Origin: Kineothrix alysoides
GTDB taxonomy: Bacteria; Bacillota; Clostridia; Lachnospirales; Lachnospiraceae
Length of the DNA stretch: 64,000 nucleotides
Reading direction: 5' to 3'
NCBI RefSeq assembly: GCF_000732725.1
Contig: NZ_JPNB01000002.1
Span: 1,612,001-1,676,000 of the forward strand
The notes under the pieces are model-generated. The model searched no databases, was not told the DNA's origin, and was given only the letters and a program-made list of their open reading frames with translations. Shown one piece after another: positions 1 through 7,561 of this stretch. Position 1 is the stretch's first letter. Each line of letters starts with the position of its first letter. Position numbers and translations under genes: made by a program.

Positions 1-20
1 ATTTAGTATACAAGAGCCAG

Positions 21-57
21 AGAGCCGGTAGGGAGCAATCTTTACCGGCTCTTAATT
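21..57 (+). terminator. Terminator hairpin, copy 1 of an exact 37-nt repeat
   Basis: AGAGCCGGTA and TACCGGCTCT form a perfect 10-bp stem around a 12-nt loop, followed by TTAATTA. The same 37 bases recur at 2309-2345 after the collagen-like gene. The gene that this copy terminates lies outside the window; by analogy it may be a second tail-type gene (inference). Confidence 0.75.
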
Positions 58-80
58 ATATCGAATAAATTCTCCATATA

Positions 81-109
81 TTATCATGCCATCTTTTTTG
101 ATGTATAAT
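81..109 (+). promoter_or_regulatory. Candidate sigma-A promoter for the SRAP gene
   Basis: TTATCA (81-86) is followed after 17 nt by a perfect TATAAT (104-109). The start codon of the SRAP gene lies 54 nt downstream of the -10 box. The -35 matches consensus at four of six positions. Confidence 0.5.
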
Positions 110-163
110 GTTTAATAAGTTTTATGGATGCGGATAATAAGTAAAGATGTTGGAGGGATGAGT

Positions 164-745
164 ATGTGTGGCAGATATTATGTAGACGATGAGACAGTAC
201 ATAAAATAGAAAAAATAGTACGCCAAGTAAGTGAGAAGATAGTGCATAAGAAAGGTGATATTTACCCGACAAACCAAGTGCCGATTATCCACAGTAATCA
301 GGATTCTCTTACGTCATCCGTAATGACTTGGGGTTTCCCAAAACATACAGATAAGGGTGTAATCGTCAATGCCAGAAGCGAAACCGTTAAGACAAAGCGG
401 ACATTTAGTAAATCTATTATTGAAAGACGTTGTATCGTGCCAGCAGCAGGATTCTATGAATGGGATAAAGAAAAGAATAAAATTCGCTTTGAGCGTAACG
501 ACAATAATATAATTTATATGGCTGGAATCTGGAAGTCGTATGATGGTGAAAATAGGTTTGTTATATTAACTACTAATGCAAATAAATCCGTGGAAAATGT
601 GCATGAGCGTATGCCGCTGATATTGGAGGACAGCGAATTAGAAAGCTGGGTATTTGATAATCAATTTACAGACTTTATTCTGCATAAAACGCCTACGCAG
701 CTTAAGCAAATAAGAGATTACGAGCAATTCAAATTACCGTTGTAA
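164..745 (+). CDS. SOS response-associated peptidase (SRAP, YedK/HMCES family)
   Basis: A 193-residue SRAP-domain protein. The family crosslinks through Cys2 to abasic sites in single-stranded DNA, shielding them during replication. The start is decided by two facts: GGAGG (152-156) lies 7 nt before the ATG at 164, and only this start puts the invariant cysteine at position 2 (MCGRYY). Upstream in-frame ATGs at 128 and 158 would bury that cysteine. Other family active-site residues are visible: Asn69 in VNARSE, Glu99 in GFYEW and His147 in HERMP. The gene stands alone between hairpins at 21-57 and 772-805. No LexA-like box is seen in its own promoter, although three occur further down the islet. 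Family assignment is firm; induction by SOS here is not shown. Confidence 0.93.
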   Translation: MCGRYYVDDETVHKIEKIVRQVSEKIVHKKGDIYPTNQVPIIHSNQDSLTSSVMTWGFPKHTDKGVIVNARSETVKTKRTFSKSIIERRCIVPAAGFYEWDKEKNKIRFERNDNNIIYMAGIWKSYDGENRFVILTTNANKSVENVHERMPLILEDSELESWVFDNQFTDFILHKTPTQLKQIRDYEQFKLPL

Positions 746-771
746 TATTTTGGGTTAAATGAAAAAGTAAG

Positions 772-805
772 TTCTACATTTTAGCTTATTATGAAGCATG
801 TAGAA
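772..805 (+). terminator. Hairpin terminator after the SRAP gene
   Basis: TTCTACAT (772-779) pairs with ATGTAGAA (798-805), with an inner GCTT/AAGC pairing, followed by TTTAAATTT. Confidence 0.5.
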
Positions 806-870
806 TTTAAATTTACGCTTACGCATATGACAAATGACAAATGATCATCACATGCGTTAATGATAATGCA

Positions 871-882
871 GAACATACGTTT
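871..882 (+). promoter_or_regulatory. LexA (SOS) box-like 12-mer GAACATACGTTT
   Basis: GAAC-ATAC-GTTT fits the clostridial LexA operator pattern GAAC-N4-GTTY (established for Clostridia). The same 12-mer occurs in reverse orientation at 2752-2763. The nearest downstream frame is the zinc-ribbon ORF about 190 nt away, so the target is uncertain. Confidence 0.45.
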
Positions 883-1074
883 GAATGAATCGATAAAAAA
901 ACATACAAATATTAATTATATTTTTGTATAGTTATAAAACCTTTGCTATTATTAATTTAATTAAAACAATAAAATTGAAATATTATTTCATTCTGTATAT
1001 AGAGAGCTATAAACGTACTATATGTAAATATGTTGGCGGACTAAAGGCGATAAATATCTCGGCGAGAATATAAA

Positions 1075-1389
1075 GTGATTGGTGTAATACCAGACCCAAC
1101 AAAGCCAAAGGTTACTTGTCCTTATTGTAAATCTGCAAATACATCTAGAATTACAAAGATATCTAAGACGGTAAATACTGTATTATTCGGATTGTTAGGA
1201 ACAAAGCGATTCAAACAATGGCATTGTCACAACTGTGGGTCGGATTTCTATATGATAAAGCTATTATGGCGCTCGTCTACGAATGGGAGCTCAGCACAAA
1301 AAGGCAGCGCAATAAGTAGCGTTACGCCGCCTTTTTCCATAGTATGGGGGTATGATGAAACAATAATTATTGTCAAGCATAATCATTAG
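1075..1389 (+). CDS. Small zinc-ribbon protein, phage/plasmid type, probably degraded at the 3' end
   Basis: The first ~55 codons have two knuckles, CPYC and CHNCG, flanking a segment ([17 protein letters not shown]) like short zinc-ribbon proteins common on clostridial phages and plasmids. The start is a GTG with only a weak purine stretch ahead; the frame is open from about 1054. After the second knuckle the sequence stops looking like the family, and a terminator-like hairpin (1298-1336) lies inside the frame. A +1 shift near residue 60 would give a short ending within that hairpin loop. I read it as a real zinc-ribbon gene with a frameshifted or read-through tail, or a remnant. No function beyond nucleic-acid or metal binding can be proposed. 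Confidence 0.45.
   Translation: MIGVIPDPTKPKVTCPYCKSANTSRITKISKTVNTVLFGLLGTKRFKQWHCHNCGSDFYMIKLLWRSSTNGSSAQKGSAISSVTPPFSIVWGYDETIIIVKHNH
1298..1336 (+). terminator. Hairpin inside the 3' part of the zinc-ribbon ORF
   Basis: AAAAAGGC-A-GCG (1298-1309) pairs with CGC-C-GCCTTTTT (1325-1336) with one A/C mismatch. The T-run sits in the descending arm. Its place within the frame suggests the original gene ended earlier. Confidence 0.45.
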
Positions 1390-1530
1390 CCCAATATTAT
1401 AGTATTCGTATCGACAGATTATGCAACTTGGTCGTGTCGAAATCCTACATATCTATAACTTATAAACCGGTTAATTTTCCTTGTATAGAAATTCCCCGGA
1501 TAATTTTGGTCATATTCACTATTGCGATAA

Positions 1531-1546
1531 TAGAACAAATGTTCTA
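1531..1546. promoter_or_regulatory. LexA (SOS) box-like palindrome before the collagen-like gene
   Basis: TAGAACA-AA-TGTTCTA is an exact 7-2-7 inverted repeat containing GAAC-N4-GTTC, the core of Firmicute LexA operators. It lies about 55 nt upstream of the collagen-like gene's start, suitable for repression of that gene. Functional binding is inferred. Confidence 0.5.
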
Positions 1547-1601
1547 TATTGCTGCTACCACATGTGAGAAACTATCAATCAATTATTCAGGAGGAAAAAT
1601 C

Positions 1602-2291
1602 ATGGAAACTTTCAGCAGCGTATACGCTCCTTATATTGGAGCAAATGGAAATTGGTATGTAGATAATGAAGACACTGGAGTTAAGGCACAGGGACCAGCA
1701 GGCCCGCAGGGACCGGCAGGACATTGCGGATTACAGGGCTTAATTGGTCCCAAAGGTGAAACTGGCGATAGAGGACCGCAGGGTATTCAGGGACCGGTAG
1801 GTGCAACTGGTGCGCAGGGCCCCAAAGGAGATAAGGGAGATAAAGGAGATACTGGTGCGCAGGGTCCGAAAGGCGATACACCGGAACTTGTTGCAAATTT
1901 GCAGGAAACAGTAGTAGGCAAAGCGTTGGATGCGACAATGGGAAAAGCATTAAATGATAAAATTGTTAATGCAAATAACAAAATGAACAAAACACATTAC
2001 GCGGTTACCCCAGCTTTCGGAAATGTGTCGATTCAAGCTGACCTTAATGGATTTATGGCTTCTATTGTAACTGCTATAAATTTAACCGGACAAACAGTAA
2101 AGCCCTATGAGTATTTGCGTGTTGCTACTATTCCAGGCTGGACGGCTCAGTTATCATTTAATGCCATAGGTTCTATTAGCGGCGATTTGCTAAGGGTTAC
2201 AATAGACATAATTGGTGATGTTAAAGTAACTGCTCATAAGGAAATAAAAACAGATCAGTGGTTTTATGGAGAAGCATGTATTTTATTATAG
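1602..2291 (+). CDS. Collagen-like protein of phage tail fibre type
   Basis: A 229-residue protein. Residues 1-30 ([13 protein letters not shown]...TGVKAQ) resemble the N-terminal segment of collagen-containing tail proteins in Firmicute prophages. Residues 31-93 are 21 uninterrupted Gly-X-Y triplets rich in GPK, GDK and GPQ, with one unusual Cys (GHC). About 135 residues follow as a non-collagenous C-terminal domain that could trimerise and bind. The ATG at 1602 follows GGAGG with normal spacing; the open frame upstream to 1428 lacks a ribosome site and is not family-like. No other tail or capsid genes surround it. A LexA-like box precedes it and a strong terminator follows. It could be a stranded tail fibre, part of a tail-like particle encoded beyond the left edge, or a surface adhesin. 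Confidence 0.8.
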   Translation: METFSSVYAPYIGANGNWYVDNEDTGVKAQGPAGPQGPAGHCGLQGLIGPKGETGDRGPQGIQGPVGATGAQGPKGDKGDKGDTGAQGPKGDTPELVANLQETVVGKALDATMGKALNDKIVNANNKMNKTHYAVTPAFGNVSIQADLNGFMASIVTAINLTGQTVKPYEYLRVATIPGWTAQLSFNAIGSISGDLLRVTIDIIGDVKVTAHKEIKTDQWFYGEACILL

Positions 2292-2308
2292 TTTAATATA
2301 AAAATCAC

Positions 2309-2345
2309 AGAGCCGGTAGGGAGCAATCTTTACCGGCTCTTAATT
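2309..2345 (+). terminator. Terminator after the collagen-like gene, copy 2 of the 37-nt repeat
   Basis: Identical in sequence to 21-57: 10-bp perfect stem, 12-nt loop, then TTAATTT. It sits 18 nt after the stop codon. Confidence 0.8.
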
Positions 2346-2466
2346 TAAGTCCCCAAAAACTTTTCGCTGTTTGAGAAAAATTAACGACATTCACGGTATG
2401 TTTCCCATACGAAAAACTTTATGAATACAATAAAAATACACGATTTATAAATACAATATAGGCGAT

Positions 2467-2679
2467 ATGAAGCATGCCTGTATGGAGATTAATTTGCGCA
2501 AATTAAGAGTGAAAAATGATTTAAAGATTAGGGAGGTAGCGAGAGTATCGGGCATGAGTACTAGGACAATGAGCAAGATCGAGAGTGGGTCTATGATTCC
2601 GTTTCTGATTCCGATTTGTCGATTGTGCTGCGCTCTTGATGTAGAAATAGGAGAAATGGTTAATTGCAAAGAACAGTAG
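2467..2679 (+). CDS. Small XRE-family helix-turn-helix regulator
   Basis: A 70-residue protein that is almost entirely one HTH_3/XRE domain: LRKLRVKNDLKIREVARVSGMSTRTMSKIESG carries the two-helix DNA-binding signature. It resembles Cro-like or transcription-activator-type stand-alone regulators of phages and mobile elements. The start is uncertain. ATG 2467 has only a weak GGCGAT close by, and ATG 2482 (MEINLRKL) is also possible. A short inverted repeat (GTATG-N5-CATAC) lies about 60 nt upstream and could be its own operator (inference). It may regulate the collagen-like gene or the 22-residue ORF. Confidence 0.75.
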   Translation: MKHACMEINLRKLRVKNDLKIREVARVSGMSTRTMSKIESGSMIPFLIPICRLCCALDVEIGEMVNCKEQ

Positions 2680-2734
2680 TAAACATGTTTTTTATCGCTC
2701 TATATATTGTGGCTGAAAAATATCTATCGGTATT

Positions 2735-2763
2735 CTATAATAGACAAATAAAAACGTATGTTC
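2735..2763 (+). promoter_or_regulatory. Candidate -10 box with adjoining LexA-like box
   Basis: TATAAT at 2735-2740 is followed at 2752-2763 by AAAC-GTAT-GTTC, which reads GAAC-ATAC-GTTT on the minus strand, the same 12-mer as at 871-882. A repressor here would overlap the transcription start. No clear -35 is seen. Confidence 0.45.
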
Positions 2764-2785
2764 TATTGGATGTACGGAGGGTGAC

Positions 2786-2854
2786 ATGCAAATGATAAAA
2801 GAAAATAATGAAAATTATGAAGAGATAACAAATGAAGAGTATAAAAAAATATAA
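2786..2854 (+). CDS. 22-residue micro-ORF with strong ribosome site
   Basis: The ATG at 2786 is preceded by GGAGGG (2776-2781) at 4-nt spacing; a second in-frame ATG at 2792 is also well placed. The predicted peptide is acidic and Asn/Glu/Tyr-rich and matches nothing I recognise. A LexA-like box lies immediately upstream, so it may be an SOS-induced peptide. A +1 shift near its end would join an open stretch to about 2954, so it may instead be the 5' end of a broken gene. Low certainty. Confidence 0.3.
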   Translation: MQMIKENNENYEEITNEEYKKI

Positions 2855-3212
2855 TTAATGTAGGAGAATCTTCTTAAATAGGATAGATAATAATTATTTA
2901 TTAAGATATTGGTATTTATATTTGAAGGAAAAAGAAAAAATATATTTAGGTTAAGAGTAATATAAAGCCCAAATCATGAAATAAATTATGGTTTGGGTTT
3001 TAATATTATACCGTGATAGAGGTACAATAATTTGAATATTTAGTGTATATTAGTCAATATAATCCGATGCCGAAAGTTACATTAAGTATACAAAATAGTC
3101 TACAATTCGCGTAAAATCTGATATTATATTTAAGGACTTCTTAATAACTTTTGCCTTATAGTAAGAATGATAAAACAGATAGAAGCAAAGAAATTCTTTA
3201 TGGAGGAAAGTT
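2855..3212. other. AT-rich intergenic stretch
   Basis: Contains the hairpin at 2965-3001 and the ribosome site (GGAGG) of the ABC gene. No other gene is supported. This marks the end of the AT-rich islet. Confidence 0.5.
2965..3001. terminator. Hairpin terminator closing the left islet
   Basis: A 13-bp stem, AAGCCCAAATCAT (2965-2977) with ATGGTTTGGGTTT (2988-3000) including two G-T pairs, ends in a T-run. Confidence 0.65.
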
Positions 3213-3989
3213 ATGGAAAGAAAAGTAATTCTGAGTACAAAAGGACTTTGTAAAAGCTATGCCAGTGAGGGCACCCAGAATCATGTACTGAACGGAATAG
3301 ATCTGGACATATATGAAGGCGATTTTACGATTATTATGGGAGCATCCGGTTCGGGGAAATCCACACTTCTTTATTGTCTCAGCGGGATGGATAGGGCTAC
3401 TGCCGGCGCGGTACTTTATGAAGGAAAGGATATTGCAAAATTTAATGAGAATAAACTGACGGGGCTTAGGCACGGTGATTTTGGTTTTGTTTTTCAGCAG
3501 ATTCATCTTGTTAGTAATCTGAATATGTTTGAAAATGTGGCGGTTCCCGGCTATCTAGGAAAAAAAAGAACGGCGCCTGAGGTTAATAAATATGCACAGG
3601 AGCTGTTAAAGAAAATGGGGATATACGAAGCGTTCAAACGGCTTCCCTCCCAGGTATCCGGCGGTGAAGCACAGCGGGCAGCAATTGCGAGAGCTTTGAT
3701 CAATGAGCCTAAGCTTTTATTTGCGGATGAACCTACAGGTGCGCTGAATAAAAGGACTTCCAGGGAGGTGCTGGACTTGCTTACTGCGATAAACAATGAA
3801 GGGCAGAGCGTATTAATGGTAACTCATGATATCCGTGCAGCCGTCCGCGGCAGCCGGATCATTTATCTGGAAGACGGTAAGGTGTTAGGGGAGCTCTCAC
3901 TGCCCGGATATAAGGAGAATATTTCGGATGAAGAATTTAAGAGCAGAGAAAAGCAGGTAAACGCATGGCTTTCCTCCATGTCATGGTAG
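3213..3989 (+). CDS. ABC transporter ATP-binding protein (MacB/LolD class)
   Basis: A 258-residue ATPase that powers the FtsX-type permease encoded 10 nt downstream. Visible motifs are Walker A GASGSGKST (about residue 45-53), signature VSGGEAQR, Walker B LLFADEPTGAL and an H-loop in VMVTHD. The EPTGAL sequence and the FtsX partner place it in the type VII (MacB, LolCDE, BceAB) class, whose members move lipoproteins, peptides or antimicrobials using mechanical strokes rather than classic import. The start has GGAGGAAAG at good spacing. No two-component system adjoins it, so a BceAB-type antibiotic sensor role is not indicated. Confidence 0.93.
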   Translation: MERKVILSTKGLCKSYASEGTQNHVLNGIDLDIYEGDFTIIMGASGSGKSTLLYCLSGMDRATAGAVLYEGKDIAKFNENKLTGLRHGDFGFVFQQIHLVSNLNMFENVAVPGYLGKKRTAPEVNKYAQELLKKMGIYEAFKRLPSQVSGGEAQRAAIARALINEPKLLFADEPTGALNKRTSREVLDLLTAINNEGQSVLMVTHDIRAAVRGSRIIYLEDGKVLGELSLPGYKENISDEEFKSREKQVNAWLSSMSW

Positions 3990-3999
3990 GAGGTGCGCG

Positions 4000-6387
4000 A
4001 TGGAAATTTTCACACTGCTCAAAGCGAATATAAGGAATAAAAAAGGGAATTTTATCAGTACTCTTGTATTGATTTTTATACTTTCTCTCGTACTTACCAC
4101 AGTAATCAGCGTCGTGACCAATTCTGACAGGCGTCTGGAGGAGGCTTATCAGGAAGTGAACATGCCGGATAGCATGTCTGCGGTAAAAGAAGATAATTAT
4201 ACGGAAGAGATGGCGGAAACGATCAAAGAATGCGAAGGTGTGGACTCGGTAGAGGTTCTGAAGGCGCTTTATTCTACTGGGGTATTTGTTGACGGAGAAC
4301 GTACCGACAGAATGCTGTTCTTTGATTATGATAACAGAGAACACCGTTACAATCAGTACAGTGAAGATTTGGATGAGTTTTTGGAAGAGAACCGGACACC
4401 TGAGAAAGGGGAAATACTTTTGCCGGTAAGCTTCGTGCAGAATTACGGATGTGCGGTCGGTGATATGGTATATATCGATGCGGGGGGCAAGGAGCAGGGA
4501 TTCAAAATAGCAGGATTTATTGAAGAACCCCTTGCGGGAGCCTTCATCATGGGCATAAAAAATGCTCTTATGAACAGCCAGGATTTCAAAGAACTTTACG
4601 AAGAACGGCTTCATTCTGAGGATATAGAGCAGGGAGGGGAGAAAGGAGTAATATTATACCAATGCATTTATATACATGCACAGGAAGAATGGAAAGATGA
4701 TATTTACCAGCTGAGAAAAAATATTGATGATGTATCGGGATTTATGAGCGCTGCAGACGTAGCGCTGACCATAGGAGAATCCAGAACCTATACAATGCTT
4801 CTGAATCACATATTGGCAGGAATACTGGTGTTGTTTTCCGTTCTTTTGTTTATTGTCGTTTTAGTGATTATGGGGCACAGCGTAGTATCCACCATAGAAA
4901 TGGAATATGTTTCTTTTGGTGTCTTGAAATCCCAAGGGTTTACAAAGTGGAAATTGCGGCTGATATTGATCTTGCAATATGTGCTTTCGGGAATCACGGG
5001 AATTGTTTTGGGTACGGCGGCGAGCATACCGGCGACCGGATTTTTAATCGATATTTTTACCCCTATTTCCGGGGTTCTTGCCTCTCGGGAGCTGAATCTT
5101 GGAATAAGTATTCCTTTGCTCATGTTCGTGCTTGCGCTGGCTTGTCTTTATGTTTTGATTAAGACGAAGAAGCTTGCGTCCATCTCTCCGGTGAGGGCAA
5201 TTTCAGGAGGAAGGGATAGCGTTTATTTTTCGGATAGGATGCAGATGCCGGTAACGGGGAAGACAAAAAGAGGATTTAAAAGCCGACTGGCGTTTCGGCA
5301 GCTTACCTCTAATGCGAAGCAATATATCGGAATTGGTATTATCAGCTGTATTCTGACCTTTTTCATGATTGCGGTTACCGCCTTCGGGCAAATGGCGAAT
5401 GTGGATTGGCTGTATAGGCTTTTTGGGTGGATAAATGCAGATATTATCGTGGATTATGGGCATTATCCCGAGCTGCAGAAAGAAATTGAAGAAGTGATAG
5501 CGGACCGGGGCGGAATAGAGGAATCCGAAAATAAGAATCAGTACTATTTCTTGATAGATGGATACAATTTTGCAGGCAGGGTTGACGGAAGTGTGCAAAA
5601 GCTCGATACGATAATTGACGGAAGAATACCTCTTTATGAGAATGAGATTGTTGTAACGGAGCTTGTATCAGATATATTGGGGAAAGGGATAGGAGATGAA
5701 GTTGCCATTGGATATGGAGAAGAAGAGGCGGATTACTTGATCGTAGGAACTTATCAATGCGCCAACGATGTGGGAAAGATTTTCTGTATGAATACGGAAG
5801 GTATGAAACGTTTAAAACCGGATTATGAATATAATATTTATGAATACGTGCTTTCCGACAGCAGTACAGCGAAGGACATTGTTTCTGAACTGGAGAAAAA
5901 ATACGCTTCCTATGCGGGAAAAATGACATTTACAGATAATTCAGAAAAAGAAACTGACCCTATGTTGTTGGTCGTTATTACTGCAATAGAGGGAATATTC
6001 TTCATTATTTATGTTATTTCAATCGCAGTGATCGCGGTTTCTTCGCTTATGGTAAGCGGCAGAACTTTCTTAAAGGAAAGAAAAGATATTGGGATATATA
6101 AAGCCTGCGGCTTTACAACGGGTATGCTGAGAATACAATTTGCACTTCGCTTTGTATTTGTCTCTTTGATTGGTGCAGCCGTCGGAATTTGTTTGAATTT
6201 ATGGCTGAATGATCCTATGATGGTAGCCATCCTTAAGCAGATGGGGATCAGCATATTCCATACGAGATATAATTTTTTGACAATTGCGGTACCGGTAGCT
6301 ATTGTTGTTACTGTGTTTTTCCTGTTTTCTTATATAGTTGCGGGAAAGATAAAAAAGGTTTCCACGAGAGAATTGATCGTGGAATGA
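4000..6387 (+). CDS. FtsX-like ABC transporter permease
   Basis: A 795-residue membrane protein with two FtsX repeats. A TM helix near residues 18-38 is followed by an extracytoplasmic domain to about 265, then three TM helices (~270-390). A second copy starts at about 435 with a TM helix, an outside domain (~465-640) and three C-terminal TM helices ending near residue 790. Translation starts after AGGAGG, 10 nt from the upstream ATPase, so the two form one operon. The hairpin at 6424-6463 follows. The substrate cannot be told from sequence; peptide, lipoprotein or toxin export are all possible. Confidence 0.9.
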   Translation: MEIFTLLKANIRNKKGNFISTLVLIFILSLVLTTVISVVTNSDRRLEEAYQEVNMPDSMSAVKEDNYTEEMAETIKECEGVDSVEVLKALYSTGVFVDGERTDRMLFFDYDNREHRYNQYSEDLDEFLEENRTPEKGEILLPVSFVQNYGCAVGDMVYIDAGGKEQGFKIAGFIEEPLAGAFIMGIKNALMNSQDFKELYEERLHSEDIEQGGEKGVILYQCIYIHAQEEWKDDIYQLRKNIDDVSGFMSAADVALTIGESRTYTMLLNHILAGILVLFSVLLFIVVLVIMGHSVVSTIEMEYVSFGVLKSQGFTKWKLRLILILQYVLSGITGIVLGTAASIPATGFLIDIFTPISGVLASRELNLGISIPLLMFVLALACLYVLIKTKKLASISPVRAISGGRDSVYFSDRMQMPVTGKTKRGFKSRLAFRQLTSNAKQYIGIGIISCILTFFMIAVTAFGQMANVDWLYRLFGWINADIIVDYGHYPELQKEIEEVIADRGGIEESENKNQYYFLIDGYNFAGRVDGSVQKLDTIIDGRIPLYENEIVVTELVSDILGKGIGDEVAIGYGEEEADYLIVGTYQCANDVGKIFCMNTEGMKRLKPDYEYNIYEYVLSDSSTAKDIVSELEKKYASYAGKMTFTDNSEKETDPMLLVVITAIEGIFFIIYVISIAVIAVSSLMVSGRTFLKERKDIGIYKACGFTTGMLRIQFALRFVFVSLIGAAVGICLNLWLNDPMMVAILKQMGISIFHTRYNFLTIAVPVAIVVTVFFLFSYIVAGKIKKVSTRELIVE

Positions 6388-6423
6388 TTCCTTCAATAAT
6401 ATTCATAGAAATAAAATAAGAAA

Positions 6424-6463
6424 TGCGCCTTGTAACGATTATTCCAAACTGGTACAAGGCGCA
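6424..6463 (+). terminator. Hairpin after the ABC exporter operon
   Basis: TGCGCCTTGTA (6424-6434) pairs perfectly with TACAAGGCGCA (6453-6463), then GATTTTAT. Confidence 0.65.
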
Positions 6464-6626
6464 GATTTTATGTAGGAAAATCCGAAAAATCATTTCCGCA
6501 CGAATAAAGTTACATTGAAACCTTGTCCTAACTGTGTTACACTAAAGAACGCAAGAATATTTTCTTAAGTCGCGGCAATCTTATGAGGTGAGGGAATAAC
6601 AACAGAATAGGAGACGTTTAAGAAGA

Positions 6627-7403
6627 ATGAGAAATGAATTAATTTCCATAGGGCCAGTCACGGTATACGGGTATGGTCTGATGATAGCCATTGGTATATT
6701 GGCGGCATATTTTGTGGGAGAATACAGAGCGAAGAAGAAGGGGCTGGACCCTGAGCACATATTTAACTTTGTTATATGGTGCGTACTGGGAGGATTCTCC
6801 GGTTCCAAGCTTTTGTTTTTCCTGACCAGTATAAAGAGTATTATCGCTGATCCGAGCCTTCTGCTGGATTTTTCTGACGGATGGGTAGTATACGGAGGAA
6901 TCATCGGCGGAATTTTAGCGGCGATGATTTATTGTAAAATTAAGAAATTGAAGTTTCTCGCTTATTTCGATTTGCTGATTCCCTCAGTAGCATTAGCACA
7001 GGGCTTCGGACGAATAGGGTGCCTTCTGGCAGGCTGCTGCTACGGACAAGAGACGAACAGTCCTCTCGGCATCGTATTTCACACATCCAGATATGCGCCT
7101 AACGGCGTGAATCTCGTGCCTACACAGTTGATATCCAGCGGCCTCAATTTCATTCACTTCCTTATATTGATATGGTTTGCAAAGAGGAAAAAAGCCGACG
7201 GGCAGGTCGGAGCCTTATATCTCATATTGTACAGCATCGGCAGATTCGTCTTAGAATATTACAGAGGCGATTTGCTGAGAGGAACGGTAGGGACGCTGTC
7301 CACTTCGCAATTCATCTCTATTTTTACCGTAACAGCAGGTGTTATATTATTTGTGGTAACCGGTAAGAGAGCAGGAGTGAAAAAAGAAACGGAACAAAAC
7401 TAA
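6627..7403 (+). CDS. lgt: Prolipoprotein diacylglyceryl transferase
   Basis: Transfers the diacylglyceryl group of phosphatidylglycerol to the lipobox cysteine of prolipoproteins, the first step of lipoprotein maturation, in the cytoplasmic membrane. The 258-residue polytopic protein begins with the family's MRNELISIGPVTVYGYG start. It has the Lgt signature around GRIGCLLAGCCYG and the Arg-containing YSIGRFVLEYYRGD near the C terminus. Length is normal. It stands as a single gene between terminators. Clients in this window include the solute-binding lipoprotein at 19945 and the DUF3048 lipoprotein at 44353. Confidence 0.96.
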   Translation: MRNELISIGPVTVYGYGLMIAIGILAAYFVGEYRAKKKGLDPEHIFNFVIWCVLGGFSGSKLLFFLTSIKSIIADPSLLLDFSDGWVVYGGIIGGILAAMIYCKIKKLKFLAYFDLLIPSVALAQGFGRIGCLLAGCCYGQETNSPLGIVFHTSRYAPNGVNLVPTQLISSGLNFIHFLILIWFAKRKKADGQVGALYLILYSIGRFVLEYYRGDLLRGTVGTLSTSQFISIFTVTAGVILFVVTGKRAGVKKETEQN

Positions 7404-7412
7404 TAGTACAGT

Positions 7413-7450
7413 AGACAATCGTCCTCTTTTGAGAGGCGGTTGTCTATTTT
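7413..7450 (+). terminator. Intrinsic terminator of lgt
   Basis: AGACAATCG-T-CCTCT pairs with AGAGGCGGTTGTCT (one bulge, one G-T pair), followed by ATTTTC. Confidence 0.75.
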
Positions 7451-7526
7451 CAATTGAACCAAACGCGAAAAGATGCCATTGGAACGATACCGAAGCAGCT
7501 CAAGTTGCCAGACCGGAAATCAGAAA

Positions 7527-7550
7527 GGGACAGGTAAGTAACCTGCCCCT
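7527..7550 (-). terminator. Hairpin at the 3' end of the minus-strand small gene
   Basis: On the minus strand GGG-CAGGT, a 5-nt loop, then ACCTG-T-CCC ends in TTTC. It lies just past the stop of the 106-residue gene. Confidence 0.45.
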
Positions 7551-7561
7551 CTTGTGACTTG

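Larger units (their letters stand above)
746..1074. other. AT-rich intergenic stretch, no gene seen
   Basis: It holds the SRAP terminator hairpin and a LexA-box-like 12-mer (871-882). The rest is very AT-rich, with no open frame that has a convincing ribosome site. Confidence 0.5.

Noticed and set aside
1681-1990. Minus-strand ORFs opposite the collagen-like gene
   Set aside because: Low-complexity Pro/Leu-rich translations are the antisense of the Gly-X-Y codons; no ribosome sites.
1-3010. Complete prophage or integrated element
   Set aside because: No integrase, portal, capsid, terminase or attachment-site duplication is seen; only a few phage-like genes are present, so it is called an islet.
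3213-6387. BceAB-type bacitracin sensor-exporter
   Set aside because: No adjoining two-component system, and the permease has two FtsX repeats without a distinct BceB-type large single loop.
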